Counted from the stretch's first letter, positions 8,123 through 16,832 are shown. The stretch is 42,582 nt of DNA from JAICIG01 sp035532215 (GCA_035532215.1 DATKRK010000253.1:1-42582); one strand, 5' to 3'. Program-made: numbers and translations. The notes: generated by a model not told the origin, from the letters alone.

Positions 8123-8683
8123 TCACCCGACCTCCTTGGCGGGCGTCGTCGTCTCGACGGCGGCGGTTCCTTCCAGCGCCGTGGTCGTCTCTGCGGCTTG
8201 CAGCATGCGAACCGCCTTCAAAGCGCGGACGCTCGGCCGACGCGCGCGGCGTTTCCGACCGTTTCCGCCGGACTTGGCCTCGGACGACTTCGCCGGCGGC
8301 CGCGGGACCGCCAACGCCAATCCCAGCGAGCGTTCGGCCGCTCGAACCAACGCCTGCTGTCGATCGCATTCGCGTCGCAGCCGTTGATTCTCACGCTCCA
8401 GCGCCAGCAGTCGGCGAGACGGATTAGGCTGCGGACCGCGCGGCGGCGGTTCGCAGGCCGACAACAGTCCAGCCAATGCTCGTCGCTCCAACAGGTAATA
8501 GCGCGGCAGCGACGTTTCCAGCGCCTGCGCCGCCTCGCTCGGCCGGCGGACGCCGGCCAAGACTTCCAAGATGGCCGCCGCCTGCCGCCGGGCTTGAACA
8601 CTGCCCGGCGCGGCGGGCGGAGCGGAAGCCGACGTCTTACGACGGGCCGACGCGCGCCGCGGAGCTTTCTCGGCCGTGCTCAT
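8123..8683 (-). CDS. Element-encoded accessory protein
   Basis: A 186-residue basic protein. Residues ~30-65 ('ARRQAAAILEVLAGVRRPSEAAQALETSLPRYYLLERRAL') look like a DNA-binding helix-turn-helix. A coiled coil follows ('LLALERENQRLRRECDRQQALV'), then a lysine/arginine-rich tail. Its ATG overlaps the upstream transposase stop as ATGA with GGAGG before it, so translation is coupled. A role in end-binding or target choice is inference. No catalytic motif is seen. Confidence 0.6.
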   Translation of the reverse strand: MSTAEKAPRRASARRKTSASAPPAAPGSVQARRQAAAILEVLAGVRRPSEAAQALETSLPRYYLLERRALAGLLSACEPPPRGPQPNPSRRLLALERENQRLRRECDRQQALVRAAERSLGLALAVPRPPAKSSEAKSGGNGRKRRARRPSVRALKAVRMLQAAETTTALEGTAAVETTTPAKEVG

Positions 8684-10284
8684 GAGGCGCCTCCTGTCGC
8701 TTCTGGCGTCGAGCCGCCCTCTTCCGCGGGCGACGACGGCGATTCATACCAGGAGACCCCCGGCGCGGGAGGCGCCGGCAAGTCGTCGCCGCTCTCCGGC
8801 GCGCCGTGCGGACAGACCGTCTCGGGCAGCGGCTCCGCAGCCTCTTGGTCCGCCGGCGCCGGCGGACCGACCAACTCCACTTCCTGTCGCGGCTGGCCCG
8901 GCCGAGTCAGGAACACGCGTTCTCCTTCGGCATGCACGCTGAAGGGCTGGCCGGCCACCTGGCCGGTCACGTAGAACGGCGGACGCGGAACTCCCTGCCG
9001 CGCCAACTCCAGGGCGTTCGACGCCACGCGCTCCCGCAACGTCGCGAGCACCGTCGGCGCGGCGTTGAAAAACCGATCCGCCGGCGTCAAACCGTCCAAG
9101 CCCTGATGCGGACGTTGGAAGTTGTAATGGTCGATGAACAGACCGATCCGTCGCCGTGCGTCTTCCAGATCCAAAAACACGGCTCGCTGCAGGCATTCGC
9201 GCCACAACGTACCCCAAAACCTCTCGACCTTGCCCAGCGTCTGCGGATGCTTGGGACGCGAGATGACCTGACGAATTCCTTGTTGCTCCAGCTCCCGGCT
9301 GAACTGGCTCTTGCCGCGCCAGGTCACGTACTGCGGGCCGTTGTCCGTCAGGATCTCATCCGGCGGACCGTAGGAGGCGATCGCCGCCCGCAACACCTCC
9401 AGCACCAGAGCGCTGGAAGCGCTGGCGTGCAACCCGTAGCTCACCAGAAAGCGGCTGTGGTCGTCCATGAAAGCCACCAGATACAACCGCCGATTCTGAC
9501 GTTTGAGCACGAAGGTGAACAGATCCGTCTGCCAGAGTTGGTTGGGCTTGGCCCGCTCGAAGCTCCGCGGCTTGTCCGGGTGCGGACGAGTGACCCGCTC
9601 TTCCATCTGGTAGCCGGCCTCGTGCAGCACCCGAGCCACGGCCGCGGAACTGGCCGCCATCGCCGGACCGCGCAGCAACTCGTCGCTGATCCGCTGGCAG
9701 CCCCAATCGGGATGCAACTGCTTGAGCATCACGATCGTCCGCTTGGCGACTTCCGACAGGCGGCTGCCGGTCGAGGCGCCCCGCGGCTGCTCCATCAGCC
9801 CCGCCGGGCCTTGCTGCGAGAACCGCTTCTTCCACAGATAAAGCGTGTGCTTCGACAGGCCCACCAGCGGCGCGAAATCGCCCGCCGGCAGTCCGCTCCG
9901 CTGCCAGGTATCGAGGATCAGTAGCCGCTCCTGCGGCGAGAAGGCCTGCCGCACCTCGTCCGGCTTGACCAGCTTCCGGCCCCGCCGGCCATCCCAGCCC
10001 ACTCGATTCCTGGGCAACTCCACGCCCGAACCCCGGATGGCCGGGCCCGCGGGCGGCACATCCGGCGCCGATTCGTCCGGCGACGTCGCCGCCTCGGCGC
10101 CCAGATCATCCCACGCTTCGCCGCCGTCGTCTTCCAATGGGACGCAGTCGCCGCCGCTAGCACGGCTCTCCTCTCCTGCGTACAACTCCCAGGCGTTGCC
10201 CGCTTCCGGCGCTTGACCAAAGCGGCCCAACTCTTCCCCGCGATCCTCGCCCTGCGATCCCGGACCTTGAAACTCGGATGACAT
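8680..10284 (-). CDS. DDE transposase with integrase (rve) core, IS481-like
   Basis: The protein has 534 residues from ATG 10284, chosen for GGAGAAGG 6 bases upstream. The frame is open 18 codons further, into the inverted repeat. An acidic N-terminal ~100 residues are followed by a helix-turn-helix ('LPAGDFAPLVGLSKHTLYLWKKRF') and an rve core with Asp in 'LWQTDLFTFVLK', Asp in 'ILTDNGPQYVTW' and Glu in 'TLGKVERFWGTLW'. 'HYNFQRPHQGLDGLTPADRF' is the typical post-core motif. A proline/acid-rich C-terminal extension follows. It is the first gene of the element's operon and clearly different from OrfB. Confidence 0.85.
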   Translation of the reverse strand: MSSEFQGPGSQGEDRGEELGRFGQAPEAGNAWELYAGEESRASGGDCVPLEDDGGEAWDDLGAEAATSPDESAPDVPPAGPAIRGSGVELPRNRVGWDGRRGRKLVKPDEVRQAFSPQERLLILDTWQRSGLPAGDFAPLVGLSKHTLYLWKKRFSQQGPAGLMEQPRGASTGSRLSEVAKRTIVMLKQLHPDWGCQRISDELLRGPAMAASSAAVARVLHEAGYQMEERVTRPHPDKPRSFERAKPNQLWQTDLFTFVLKRQNRRLYLVAFMDDHSRFLVSYGLHASASSALVLEVLRAAIASYGPPDEILTDNGPQYVTWRGKSQFSRELEQQGIRQVISRPKHPQTLGKVERFWGTLWRECLQRAVFLDLEDARRRIGLFIDHYNFQRPHQGLDGLTPADRFFNAAPTVLATLRERVASNALELARQGVPRPPFYVTGQVAGQPFSVHAEGERVFLTRPGQPRQEVELVGPPAPADQEAAEPLPETVCPHGAPESGDDLPAPPAPGVSWYESPSSPAEEGGSTPEATGGAS

Positions 10285-10315
10285 CTCGACCTTCTCCTGC
10301 GGCCATAAGCCGCCG

Positions 10316-10362
10316 TAGGGAGAAGGCCCTTGCTCCACTCATTTAATCGATGCTAGCGGCAA
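10316..10362. repeat. Right inverted repeat of the two-transposase element
   Basis: Read on the minus strand it contains TTGCCGCTAGC (10362-10352), a 15-nt gap, GTGGAGCAA and GGGCCT, mirroring the left end. It lies just upstream of the 534-aa transposase gene. Confidence 0.65.
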
Positions 10363-10363
10363 A

Positions 10364-10753
10364 CATTTCGGCAAAGGGCACAAGGGACAGAGCGACGAGC
10401 AAATTGCGGCGACGCTCACCGCGCAAGGTCATCGTTCACCGCTCAGCGACAAGCTACTCGTCGATACGGTCAACAAGATTCGTCTGGCCAACCGCGTCTT
10501 TCAGCGTCCGAATTATTCGCACCCGCGCCGAGTGGCCGGCCACCTGACTATCTCGCAGTTGGCGGAAATATTGAATCTTCCCCAGAATTGGATTCACGGT
10601 CGCATCACTCGTGGCTCGATCCGCGTGAAGAAAGATGCTGCACGGAAGTGCTATCTCTTCCCTGACGAGCCATCGACGTTGGCAAAGTTTAGGCAGTTTA
10701 TCGACGGACAAATCTCCCACCTTGATTTCTGGAAGGGGCATCAAGATGCCTAA
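10364..10753 (+). pseudogene. C-terminal remnant of a recombinase-like protein
   Basis: The frame is open from the element border: 'HFGKGHKGQSDEQIAATLTAQGHRSP', then 'HPRRVAGHLTISQLAEILNLPQNWIHGRI' (a helix-turn-helix) and 'CYLFPDEPSTLAKFRQF'. This resembles the C-terminal DNA-binding tail of planctomycete recombinase/transposase proteins that I recognise only by pattern. It is truncated at the 5' side by the ~4-kb element. Its stop codon shares four bases with the stop of the convergent methylase. Confidence 0.55.
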
Positions 10754-11247
10754 TCGAAATTCTTTCCGAGCCCTCCGCGCGAGAAGCGGCAGCGGATGAG
10801 AAACCGCGTCGCCTGTTCAATCATCGTACCGCTCGTCTCCCGCTTCGCAGTTTCAAATGTCCGCTCGTCGTAGGCGACGTCCGCCAGGCGTGACGAGAGC
10901 TGCCTTGCTGACTCTGCCGCAGAGAGAACGGTCCAGAGTGCAACGACATTGGGATTGATGTCACCGAGGATCTCGCGTTTCATCCGCGGCATCGCGAGGA
11001 AGACCGACGCACCGAAGGCGCACGGCTCCAGATATTCGGTCACCTTCGCGCGAACGTCCAAGAGAATCGGCACGATCTTCGGGGCAAGATAATACTTGCC
11101 GCCGTGAGCTTTGACCGGCGGGCGGATGCGATGGACGTGGCAGCTGCGGAAGGTCGACGTGTCGGCGGCTGGCCGCTCCGGTTCCTCGCCGAAGAGCGAC
11201 CGCTGGACCGATCGTTCTCCCCGGCCGGGAACGTCCGAGGCACCCAT
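10750..11247 (-). CDS. D12-class DNA adenine methylase, C-terminally truncated
   Basis: The protein has 165 residues. 'RPPVKAHGGKYYLAPKIVPILL' and 'YLEPCAFGASVFLAMPR' (motif I region, usually EPFxGxGSV) and 'REILGDINPNVVALWTVL' identify a Dam/D12-type N6-adenine methyltransferase. Such proteins are normally ~260-300 residues with a DPPY motif near the C-terminus. Here the frame stops after 'RFSRGGLGKNFD', so the DPPY half is missing. The motif I Gly-rich loop is also altered (CAFGAS). It is probably inactive. Confidence 0.75.
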   Translation of the reverse strand: MGASDVPGRGERSVQRSLFGEEPERPAADTSTFRSCHVHRIRPPVKAHGGKYYLAPKIVPILLDVRAKVTEYLEPCAFGASVFLAMPRMKREILGDINPNVVALWTVLSAAESARQLSSRLADVAYDERTFETAKRETSGTMIEQATRFLIRCRFSRGGLGKNFD

Positions 11248-11312
11248 CGGGCACTAGCGTAGATCCTGTTGGGCACAACGGGCAAGCTGGCTGGCGACCG
11301 CGCTGACGCCGG

Positions 11313-11494
11313 TCAGTTCAGCCACTCGTCGGGAACGTCGATGTCGGTCCCTGCCTTGAAGGTTGGCACCGCGAGTGCAGCCCCGAGCGGCGCTTGCTGC
11401 ACCGGCGGATTGCCCGGCAACCCGACCCACACCGTCCATCCGTTTCCGTGCGCGTAGTGCCAAATGCTCCCGACGACACCTGCGCGGGATGGAC
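11313..11494 (-). pseudogene. Gene remnant cut by the end of the CRISPR array
   Basis: The minus-strand frame reads 'AGVVGSIWHYAHGNGWTVWV', then 'PPVQQAPLGAALAVPTFKAG' and 'DIDVPDEWLN' to a stop at 11313. The sequence is protein-like but begins only where the outermost CRISPR repeat ends, so its N-terminus is absent. Family not recognised. A chance frame cannot be excluded. Confidence 0.35.
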
Positions 11495-13399
11495 GCTTCA
11501 ATGGGGCCGCGGCAAATTCGCCGCGGAGTGAAAGATCGTAGAAGCACGTCTTGGCCCTCCGAAAATGCTTCAATGGGGCCGCGGCAAATTCGCCGCGGAG
11601 TGGGCCGGGCCACGAAGCGCTCGGCGCCGCGGCCAGCGAGCTTCAATGGGGCCGCGGCAAATTCGCCGCGGAGTGTTTCGGACATGGCAAACACCTGCTT
11701 TCCGACTTCAGGCTTCAATGGGGCCGCGGCAAATTCGCCGCGGAGTGTGTTCGAGCTAGACGAACCGCTCGCCGAAGAGCCAGGCTTCAATGGGGCCGCG
11801 GCAAATTCGCCGCGGAGTGTTCGGCCCGGTCGTGATCCAGCTCGATCCGGTGTTGCTTCAATGGGGCCGCGGCAAATTCGCCGCGGAGTGCTCCGCGTCT
11901 CGGTGGTTCAGTCGTCGCCGCGTTCGACGCTTCAATGGGGCCGCGGCAAATTCGCCGCGGAGTGGCCGGGAAGCCGGGAAGCCGGGCTTCAATGGGGCCG
12001 CGGCAAATTCGCCGCGGAGTGGAAAGATTCTCGTTCGGTGCTTGGCTCGCGAGGTGCGGCTTCAATGGGGCCGCGGCAAATTCGCCGCGGAGTGCAGGCT
12101 GCCGCTACGGCGGCTAACATCGGCCAAGCGTTGCTTCAATGGGGCCGCGGCAAATTCGCCGCGGAGTGATCCACAGCCACGCGACCCATGCTACACGATA
12201 TCCGCTTCAATGGGGCCGCGGCAAATTCGCCGCGGAGTGTTAGGGCTGCCGGGGTTATTTTTGCAAAGCACGAAAGGCTTCAATGGGGCCGCGGCAAATT
12301 CGCCGCGGAGTGGTGAAGAGAGAAAAAGGAGCCGACCGTGAGTACCGGCTTCAATGGGGCCGCGGCAAATTCGCCGCGGAGTGCGGAGACTCCTGGTACT
12401 CAGCCCGCGATGCAAATCGGCTTCAATGGGGCCGCGGCAAATTCGCCGCGGAGTGCTTTTTCGTACCAGATTTACCAATCTGGCGAATCTGGGCTTCAAT
12501 GGGGCCGCGGCAAATTCGCCGCGGAGTGGCCGGAATCGCGCTAGCGCCGCGGTCTACTGACCTGCTTCAATGGGGCCGCGGCAAATTCGCCGCGGAGTGG
12601 CTCCGGCGGCCTGGCCGCCGGGGTAAAGCTGGATCTGCTTCAATGGGGCCGCGGCAAATTCGCCGCGGAGTGCGCGCCGCGACCAATTACAGCGACTGAG
12701 CGAAGACGCGCTTCAATGGGGCTGCGGCAAATTCGCCGCGGAGTGGTCGAGGTCCGAGCCAAGGAAGCGGACCGGGAGGCCGGCTTCAATGGGGCCGCGG
12801 CAAATTCGCCGCGGAGTGCCGCCGGCAGTTCGCTGGGCCTGGGCGTACAGATGCCGGCTTCAATGGGGCCGCGGCAAATTCGCCGCGGAGTGACCGGATC
12901 GAGCTGGATGATGACGGGGCCGAATTCCGGCTTCAATGGGGCCGCGGCAAATTCGCCGCGGAGTGAAGCACGGTCCAAACGCCGATCAAAATTCCAAACT
13001 GGCTTCAATGGGGCCGCGGCAAATTCGCCGCGGAGTGGAAGAACTCACCAACGACGAACGAGCAGCCATCGAGCTTCAATGGGGCCGCGGCAAATTCGCC
13101 GCGGAGTGCTTTGGTTTAGGGCCTCGTCGCGGGCGATTCGCCGGCTTCAATGGGGCCGCGGCAAATTCGCCGCGGAGTGTTCGCCGGCGGCTCGACGAAC
13201 GTCGCGATCACCAGCAGCTTCAATGGGGCCGCGGCAAATTCGCCGCGGAGTGTCGCCGGCAGCGGGTCGGCGAGCTGCCAGACCGCGGCGCTTCAATGGG
13301 GCCGCGGCAAATTCGCCGCGGAGTGGCGAGGGTACGCCGACCGTCAAGGGACGCTCGCGCGTCGCTTCAATGGGGCCGCGGCAAATTCGCCGCGGAGTG
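11495..13399 (-). CRISPR. Type I-G CRISPR array, 27 repeats and 26 spacers
   Basis: The 36-bp repeat reads on the plus strand GCTTCAATGGGG, stem CCGCGGC, loop AAATTC, stem GCCGCGG, tail AGTG. Repeat starts step by 71-74 bp from 11495 to 13364, giving spacers of 35-38 nt. The exception is one 21-nt spacer at 11965-11985. All repeats are identical apart from one C-to-T change in the repeat at 12710. The minus-strand repeat ends in ATTGAAGC, the usual 3' end that becomes the crRNA 5' handle. This favours minus-strand transcription with the leader at the cas side. No degenerate terminal repeat marks the far end. Confidence 0.97.
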
Positions 13400-13614
13400 C
13401 CCGCCCGCGCAACTCCAGACGCCGCAACGTGCCCGAAACGACATTGCGAGCACCGAGCGCCGGAGCGGTTTGGACGAACGACAAACGCATTTGGCGGGGT
13501 CTGTAAGTCACGTCTCCGCCGATCGTTATCAACCTGCGAGCGTTGGCCGAGTTTTGCGACGGACCCCGCCGCTCGCACGACAAAAACTGCTCAATTGCCA
13601 AAGAACGCCATTGG
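13400..13614 (-). promoter_or_regulatory. Probable CRISPR leader region
   Basis: 215 bp between the cas4/cas1 stop and the nearest repeat. It is assigned as leader from repeat orientation and proximity to the adaptation genes. No clear -35/-10 pair was found. Short A/T-richer patches occur near 13580-13600. A 65-codon minus-strand frame covers part of it and is not called. Confidence 0.5.
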
Positions 13615-15423
13615 CTAACGGGTCGTGAAGACCGGATACGTCATCACCTCACCGGTTAGTACCCGGGCCAGCAGGCGAGCCTGGATTTCGAGCACCCGAC
13701 GATAATTGATACGATAACCGAAAACTGGATGGGTGACCAGCGTGTCCATCCGCTGTTCGTAGGCTCGAAAAAACGCCTTGCGACCGTTGGCTGTGAGGGC
13801 GACGGAGTTACCGGCACGGACGAAGTCGCGCGGAGTCACCATGCGCGTGTTGATCGCGCTCAAGACCACCGAGTCGGCAATCAATGGACGGAACGGCTCC
13901 ATCAGGTCCAACGCCAGTGCCGCCCTGCCATAGCGCGGTTGATGGTAGAAGCCGAGGAATGGATCGAAACCGACGGCGTGGCAAACGATAGTCAAATCTT
14001 TGGCCAGCACGCTATAGGCCAGCGATAACAGTGCATTGATCGGATCGCGCGGCGGGCGGCGGTTGCGAGAATTGAAGTCGAAATTGAAGTCGGCGGAACC
14101 GCGCGACGACGTTCCGGACTCGTCGAGCTTAATCATGCCGGCGAAGTGCTGGAAGTACACTCGGGCCGCGCTGCCTTCGATGCCGAGCAATTCGTCCGTT
14201 GCAGTGGCCCGTTCGGCATCGTCTTGCATGTTCTTAAGAAAGGTCAGGGCCGACGCAGGTGGTTCGACGTGGTTGCGCTGCAACATGGTGCGCGTGTTGC
14301 GAATCTTGCCGGCCACCAATGCCCGCGCCACTCTGAGACAGAAACCGGGCACGTCGGCCAGGCGGAACTGCTCACGCCGAAGGTAGATGTTCTTGACACC
14401 CAAGCCATGCGTGACGCCGTAGAACCACCCGCCCATTGAAAAGTAGGCGATCGGCACTTCCTGCTCACACAAAGCTTGCAAAGCTTGGGTCGAAAGCTGG
14501 ATATTGCCCATCATATTGAGCTGACAAATCTCATTGATCCGCACTTCTTGGACGACTTTTTCTTTTTGCTGCATCTTTAGCACGAAGCCGCTCTTGCCCA
14601 CGCGAAGTCCCTGCGTGTTCAGATAGAGGGGCCGGAGTTCGTCGCGAGCTGGCAACAGGCGGCGAACTTCGCCGTCGTCCTTCGCCCCATCGATGGTGCG
14701 CGCGTTGGGCGCGTCACCGATATCGAACAACGTCCCCTGCACGGTCCGGGTGAGCGGCTCGTGAATGCGCAGCGTTGTGGTCTCATCGGGCAAGCAAATG
14801 CCGACCAATGAGCAGCGCGGGCACTTGGGGCTATCGACCAATGGAGGTGGAATGCGTCCGCTGCCGGCCAACGCGCGCGCCTGGCTGAGCGCGTCGAGCG
14901 TCGCTTTCACCAAGTCGTCGTCGATCGGGATGCGGACACGCTGCTTGGTGGCGACGTAGTAGACCACCGCCTCCTCACAGCGGTAGCCATTGTCGCGGAG
15001 CACGAGCGCCTGAACGGCCAGTTGCACGCGGTCCGGATCCCAGGCCGCAAGGACTCCGGTGTCCCGATCTTCGCGTGGCGAACCACGCTTGTAATCGACG
15101 GGCGTGACGATGCCATCCTCCGCCTCGATCAGGTCGAGCTTGGCGATCAGACGGTGGGTCTCACTCGACAGGGTGACACTGCGCGAATGGATCGACTCCT
15201 CGGCCGGCAATTCTTCCGCGGGGGCAAGTTCCCCCTTGCCACCGTCTAATTTCGTGTGCCGTAGCGCCCCTTCGACCGTCTCGCGGTTATGTGCAAAGAC
15301 TCCTTCGACCCACTCGTAGAAGAATAGTCGAGGGCAGTAGACGAACTCATTGAGCATCCGGGCCGGCAGATAGTCCGGCGCAGCATCGTCCTGGCGGACG
15401 TCGTTCTGAGGCGCAGTGGACAT
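13615..15423 (-). CDS. cas4-cas1: Cas4-Cas1 fusion, CRISPR adaptation nuclease/integrase
   Basis: 602 residues. Residues ~1-215 are Cas4: Fe-S cysteines C30, C201, C204 and C210 ('VYCPRLFF', 'KCPRCSLVGIC') and RecB-type nuclease motifs 'AKLDLIE', 'VDYKRG' (D110, K112) and 'QLAVQALVL'. Residues ~262-602 are Cas1: 'LYLNTQGLRVGKSGFVL', catalytic Glu in 'GIEGSAARVYFQHF', His in 'LGFYHQPRYGR' and the acidic residue in 'LDLMEPFRPLIAD'. Cas4-1 fusions are characteristic of type I-G and couple PAM selection and prespacer trimming to integration (established). It is the last cas gene, 3 bases after cas2 and next to the presumed leader. Confidence 0.96.
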   Translation of the reverse strand: MSTAPQNDVRQDDAAPDYLPARMLNEFVYCPRLFFYEWVEGVFAHNRETVEGALRHTKLDGGKGELAPAEELPAEESIHSRSVTLSSETHRLIAKLDLIEAEDGIVTPVDYKRGSPREDRDTGVLAAWDPDRVQLAVQALVLRDNGYRCEEAVVYYVATKQRVRIPIDDDLVKATLDALSQARALAGSGRIPPPLVDSPKCPRCSLVGICLPDETTTLRIHEPLTRTVQGTLFDIGDAPNARTIDGAKDDGEVRRLLPARDELRPLYLNTQGLRVGKSGFVLKMQQKEKVVQEVRINEICQLNMMGNIQLSTQALQALCEQEVPIAYFSMGGWFYGVTHGLGVKNIYLRREQFRLADVPGFCLRVARALVAGKIRNTRTMLQRNHVEPPASALTFLKNMQDDAERATATDELLGIEGSAARVYFQHFAGMIKLDESGTSSRGSADFNFDFNSRNRRPPRDPINALLSLAYSVLAKDLTIVCHAVGFDPFLGFYHQPRYGRAALALDLMEPFRPLIADSVVLSAINTRMVTPRDFVRAGNSVALTANGRKAFFRAYEQRMDTLVTHPVFGYRINYRRVLEIQARLLARVLTGEVMTYPVFTTR

Positions 15424-15426
15424 GGG

Positions 15427-15717
15427 CTATACCACAATGCAGGGCGCATCCATGTTGGTGTAAGCGAGCCCGAGCGCGCTAATGACACGTTCGCCGCGTC
15501 CCTCGGTTGGCCCAAGGTCGACAAACAGTACCTGGTCTTCGTTGTGCTTGATGAGTTCGGACAAGGCGTGCCGGCACTTGGCCAGGTCGATCGGCGTGAA
15601 CTGGCACTCGAAGATCGAGTATTGCAGGTGATCGCCAAAATCGCGCATCGTCTTGAAGACCTTGCGCAGCCGCTTGTCATCGGCGATGTCGTAGCAGACG
15701 AGATACGTGTTACGCAT
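15427..15717 (-). CDS. cas2: Cas2, CRISPR adaptation protein
   Basis: 96 residues starting MRNTYLVCYDIADDKRLRKVFKTMRDFGDHLQYSIFEC. These are the typical Cas2 ferredoxin-like first strand with its conserved Asp and the 'QYSIFEC' strand. Cas2 forms the dimeric centre of the Cas1-Cas2 integrase. It stops 3 bases before cas4-cas1 starts. A 137-base gap to the upstream csb3 stop shows no gene and may hold a second promoter, though none is clear. Confidence 0.95.
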   Translation of the reverse strand: MRNTYLVCYDIADDKRLRKVFKTMRDFGDHLQYSIFECQFTPIDLAKCRHALSELIKHNEDQVLFVDLGPTEGRGERVISALGLAYTNMDAPCIVV

Positions 15718-15854
15718 GGCTTAAACCCGAGTCAACAGGCCGAACAGCCATCCGTGCCAGGGTTATCCCACGTTCCAGAGTAATTCGATGGCCGGGCGAC
15801 GCAAGGATCGCTGCCTGCCGGGACAAAATAGTTTTCCGCAACGTGTTCGCGAAT

Positions 15855-16832
15855 CTAGAAGATGGCGGTGGCAGGGGTGAAGTTACGGAACTTGCCGATA
15901 GTGATGCGTCTACTTCGGAATGCAGTCAGAACACCTAATTCTCTCAGTCGCCGCGGCGCTTGCGCCCTATTATCAGTCAGATCCGGGATCGCCAGCAGGC
16001 TGCGGCAAACATCAACGGACACCGGACGTGTCCAGATGGGCCAGGTCCAATAGGTATCCCCGGCGCCGCGGCCGGTGAAGCCGACGGTGCGCAGTTTGGA
16101 ATTGCTCGGGGCGCACGTGGTCAGGGGTAAACCTTCAATCGCAAGTCGGTTAGCGCCGAGCATGGCGCCGCCTTTTTTGCGGGCGGGGTCGCCGCTGGGG
16201 TCGCGCCACTGGAGGGCGTAACGGCTGTCATCGGACGGATCCCATCTGAGTGTCTGATTAGTCACGGGATCGTCGTACTTCCAAGGCAAGAAGAGCGCCT
16301 TATGAAGATGCTGGTCCGTTGTGCGCTTGACGATGTGTCGCATGAACGCAAGGAAATGCTGGTGTCCGGCACCGCTCATCGTTCGCAATGCGGTGTCCTG
16401 GACTACTACTTTGCCGCCCTGTTCGTTCACAATGACGTCGCAAGCGAATGCCGCGGCAAAATCGGCCGCAATGCGACGATCTGGATCGCGAGAATGATGG
16501 GCCACATCCACGCATTGCCGGGCAAATGCACGAAACTCCTCCGGAGTAACACTGAGGTTATCGCCAAGACTTAAAGCAAGGTGATCGTTCATCCGGATAA
16601 GGCGAACGTGAAGTAGGTCCGTGCAATCCTGTTGATTCAACAGCTTGTCTCCAATGACAATTGGGCGCCACGCACCTGCATGTTCGATCCAAGACATTTT
16701 CACATGGCCTTCGGGCCAGGCGAGGGTTAAGGTGCGCAGCGTACCTAACGCTGCGAGGAAGGCGAGAGGATTGCTGCCGTCAAGACCACTGAGAACCAAG
16801 CCATCTTTGGATGCACTCAGGGCGCTCGTCAT
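15855..16832 (-). CDS. csb3: Type I-G-specific Cas protein, Csb3-like (Cas8-role candidate)
   Basis: 325 residues beginning with the motif 'LSGLDGSNPLAFLAALGTLRTLTLAW', seen in small type I-U/I-G-specific proteins. Its ATG overlaps the cas3 stop as ATGA, so it is translationally coupled to cas3. No other candidate for a Cascade large subunit exists in the locus, so it may serve that role. That is inference. It could also correspond to what some annotations call the Cas3-extension family. No catalytic motif is seen. Confidence 0.75.
   Translation of the reverse strand: MTSALSASKDGLVLSGLDGSNPLAFLAALGTLRTLTLAWPEGHVKMSWIEHAGAWRPIVIGDKLLNQQDCTDLLHVRLIRMNDHLALSLGDNLSVTPEEFRAFARQCVDVAHHSRDPDRRIAADFAAAFACDVIVNEQGGKVVVQDTALRTMSGAGHQHFLAFMRHIVKRTTDQHLHKALFLPWKYDDPVTNQTLRWDPSDDSRYALQWRDPSGDPARKKGGAMLGANRLAIEGLPLTTCAPSNSKLRTVGFTGRGAGDTYWTWPIWTRPVSVDVCRSLLAIPDLTDNRAQAPRRLRELGVLTAFRSRRITIGKFRNFTPATAIF

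Larger units (their letters stand above)
6304..10362 (-). mobile_element. ~4.06-kb insertion element with two DDE transposases
   Basis: Imperfect inverted repeats bound a minus-strand operon: a 534-aa rve transposase, a 186-aa accessory protein, and OrfA/OrfB forming a second rve transposase by frameshift. The left end interrupts an ISAs1 transposase. The right end abuts a truncated recombinase-like gene. I found no convincing target-site duplication. The order of genes and the tight coupling suggest all are element functions. I cannot assign it to a named IS family; the rve cores resemble IS481/IS3-type integrases. Confidence 0.65.

Noticed and set aside
7656..8369. Upstream continuation of the OrfB frame to 8369
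   Set aside because: Arg/Ala/Gly-rich out-of-phase sequence overlapping OrfA and the accessory gene; the real OrfB begins at the slippery site.
13344..13601. Minus-strand small frame in the presumed leader (MAIEQFLSCERRGPS...)
   Set aside because: It runs into a CRISPR repeat and lacks a ribosome-binding site; more likely leader sequence.
11254..13618. Many long open frames on both strands across the array with a recurring GRGKFAAE-like or GPRQIRRG-like peptide
   Set aside because: They are translations of the 36-bp CRISPR repeat, whose spacing often preserves frame; not genes.
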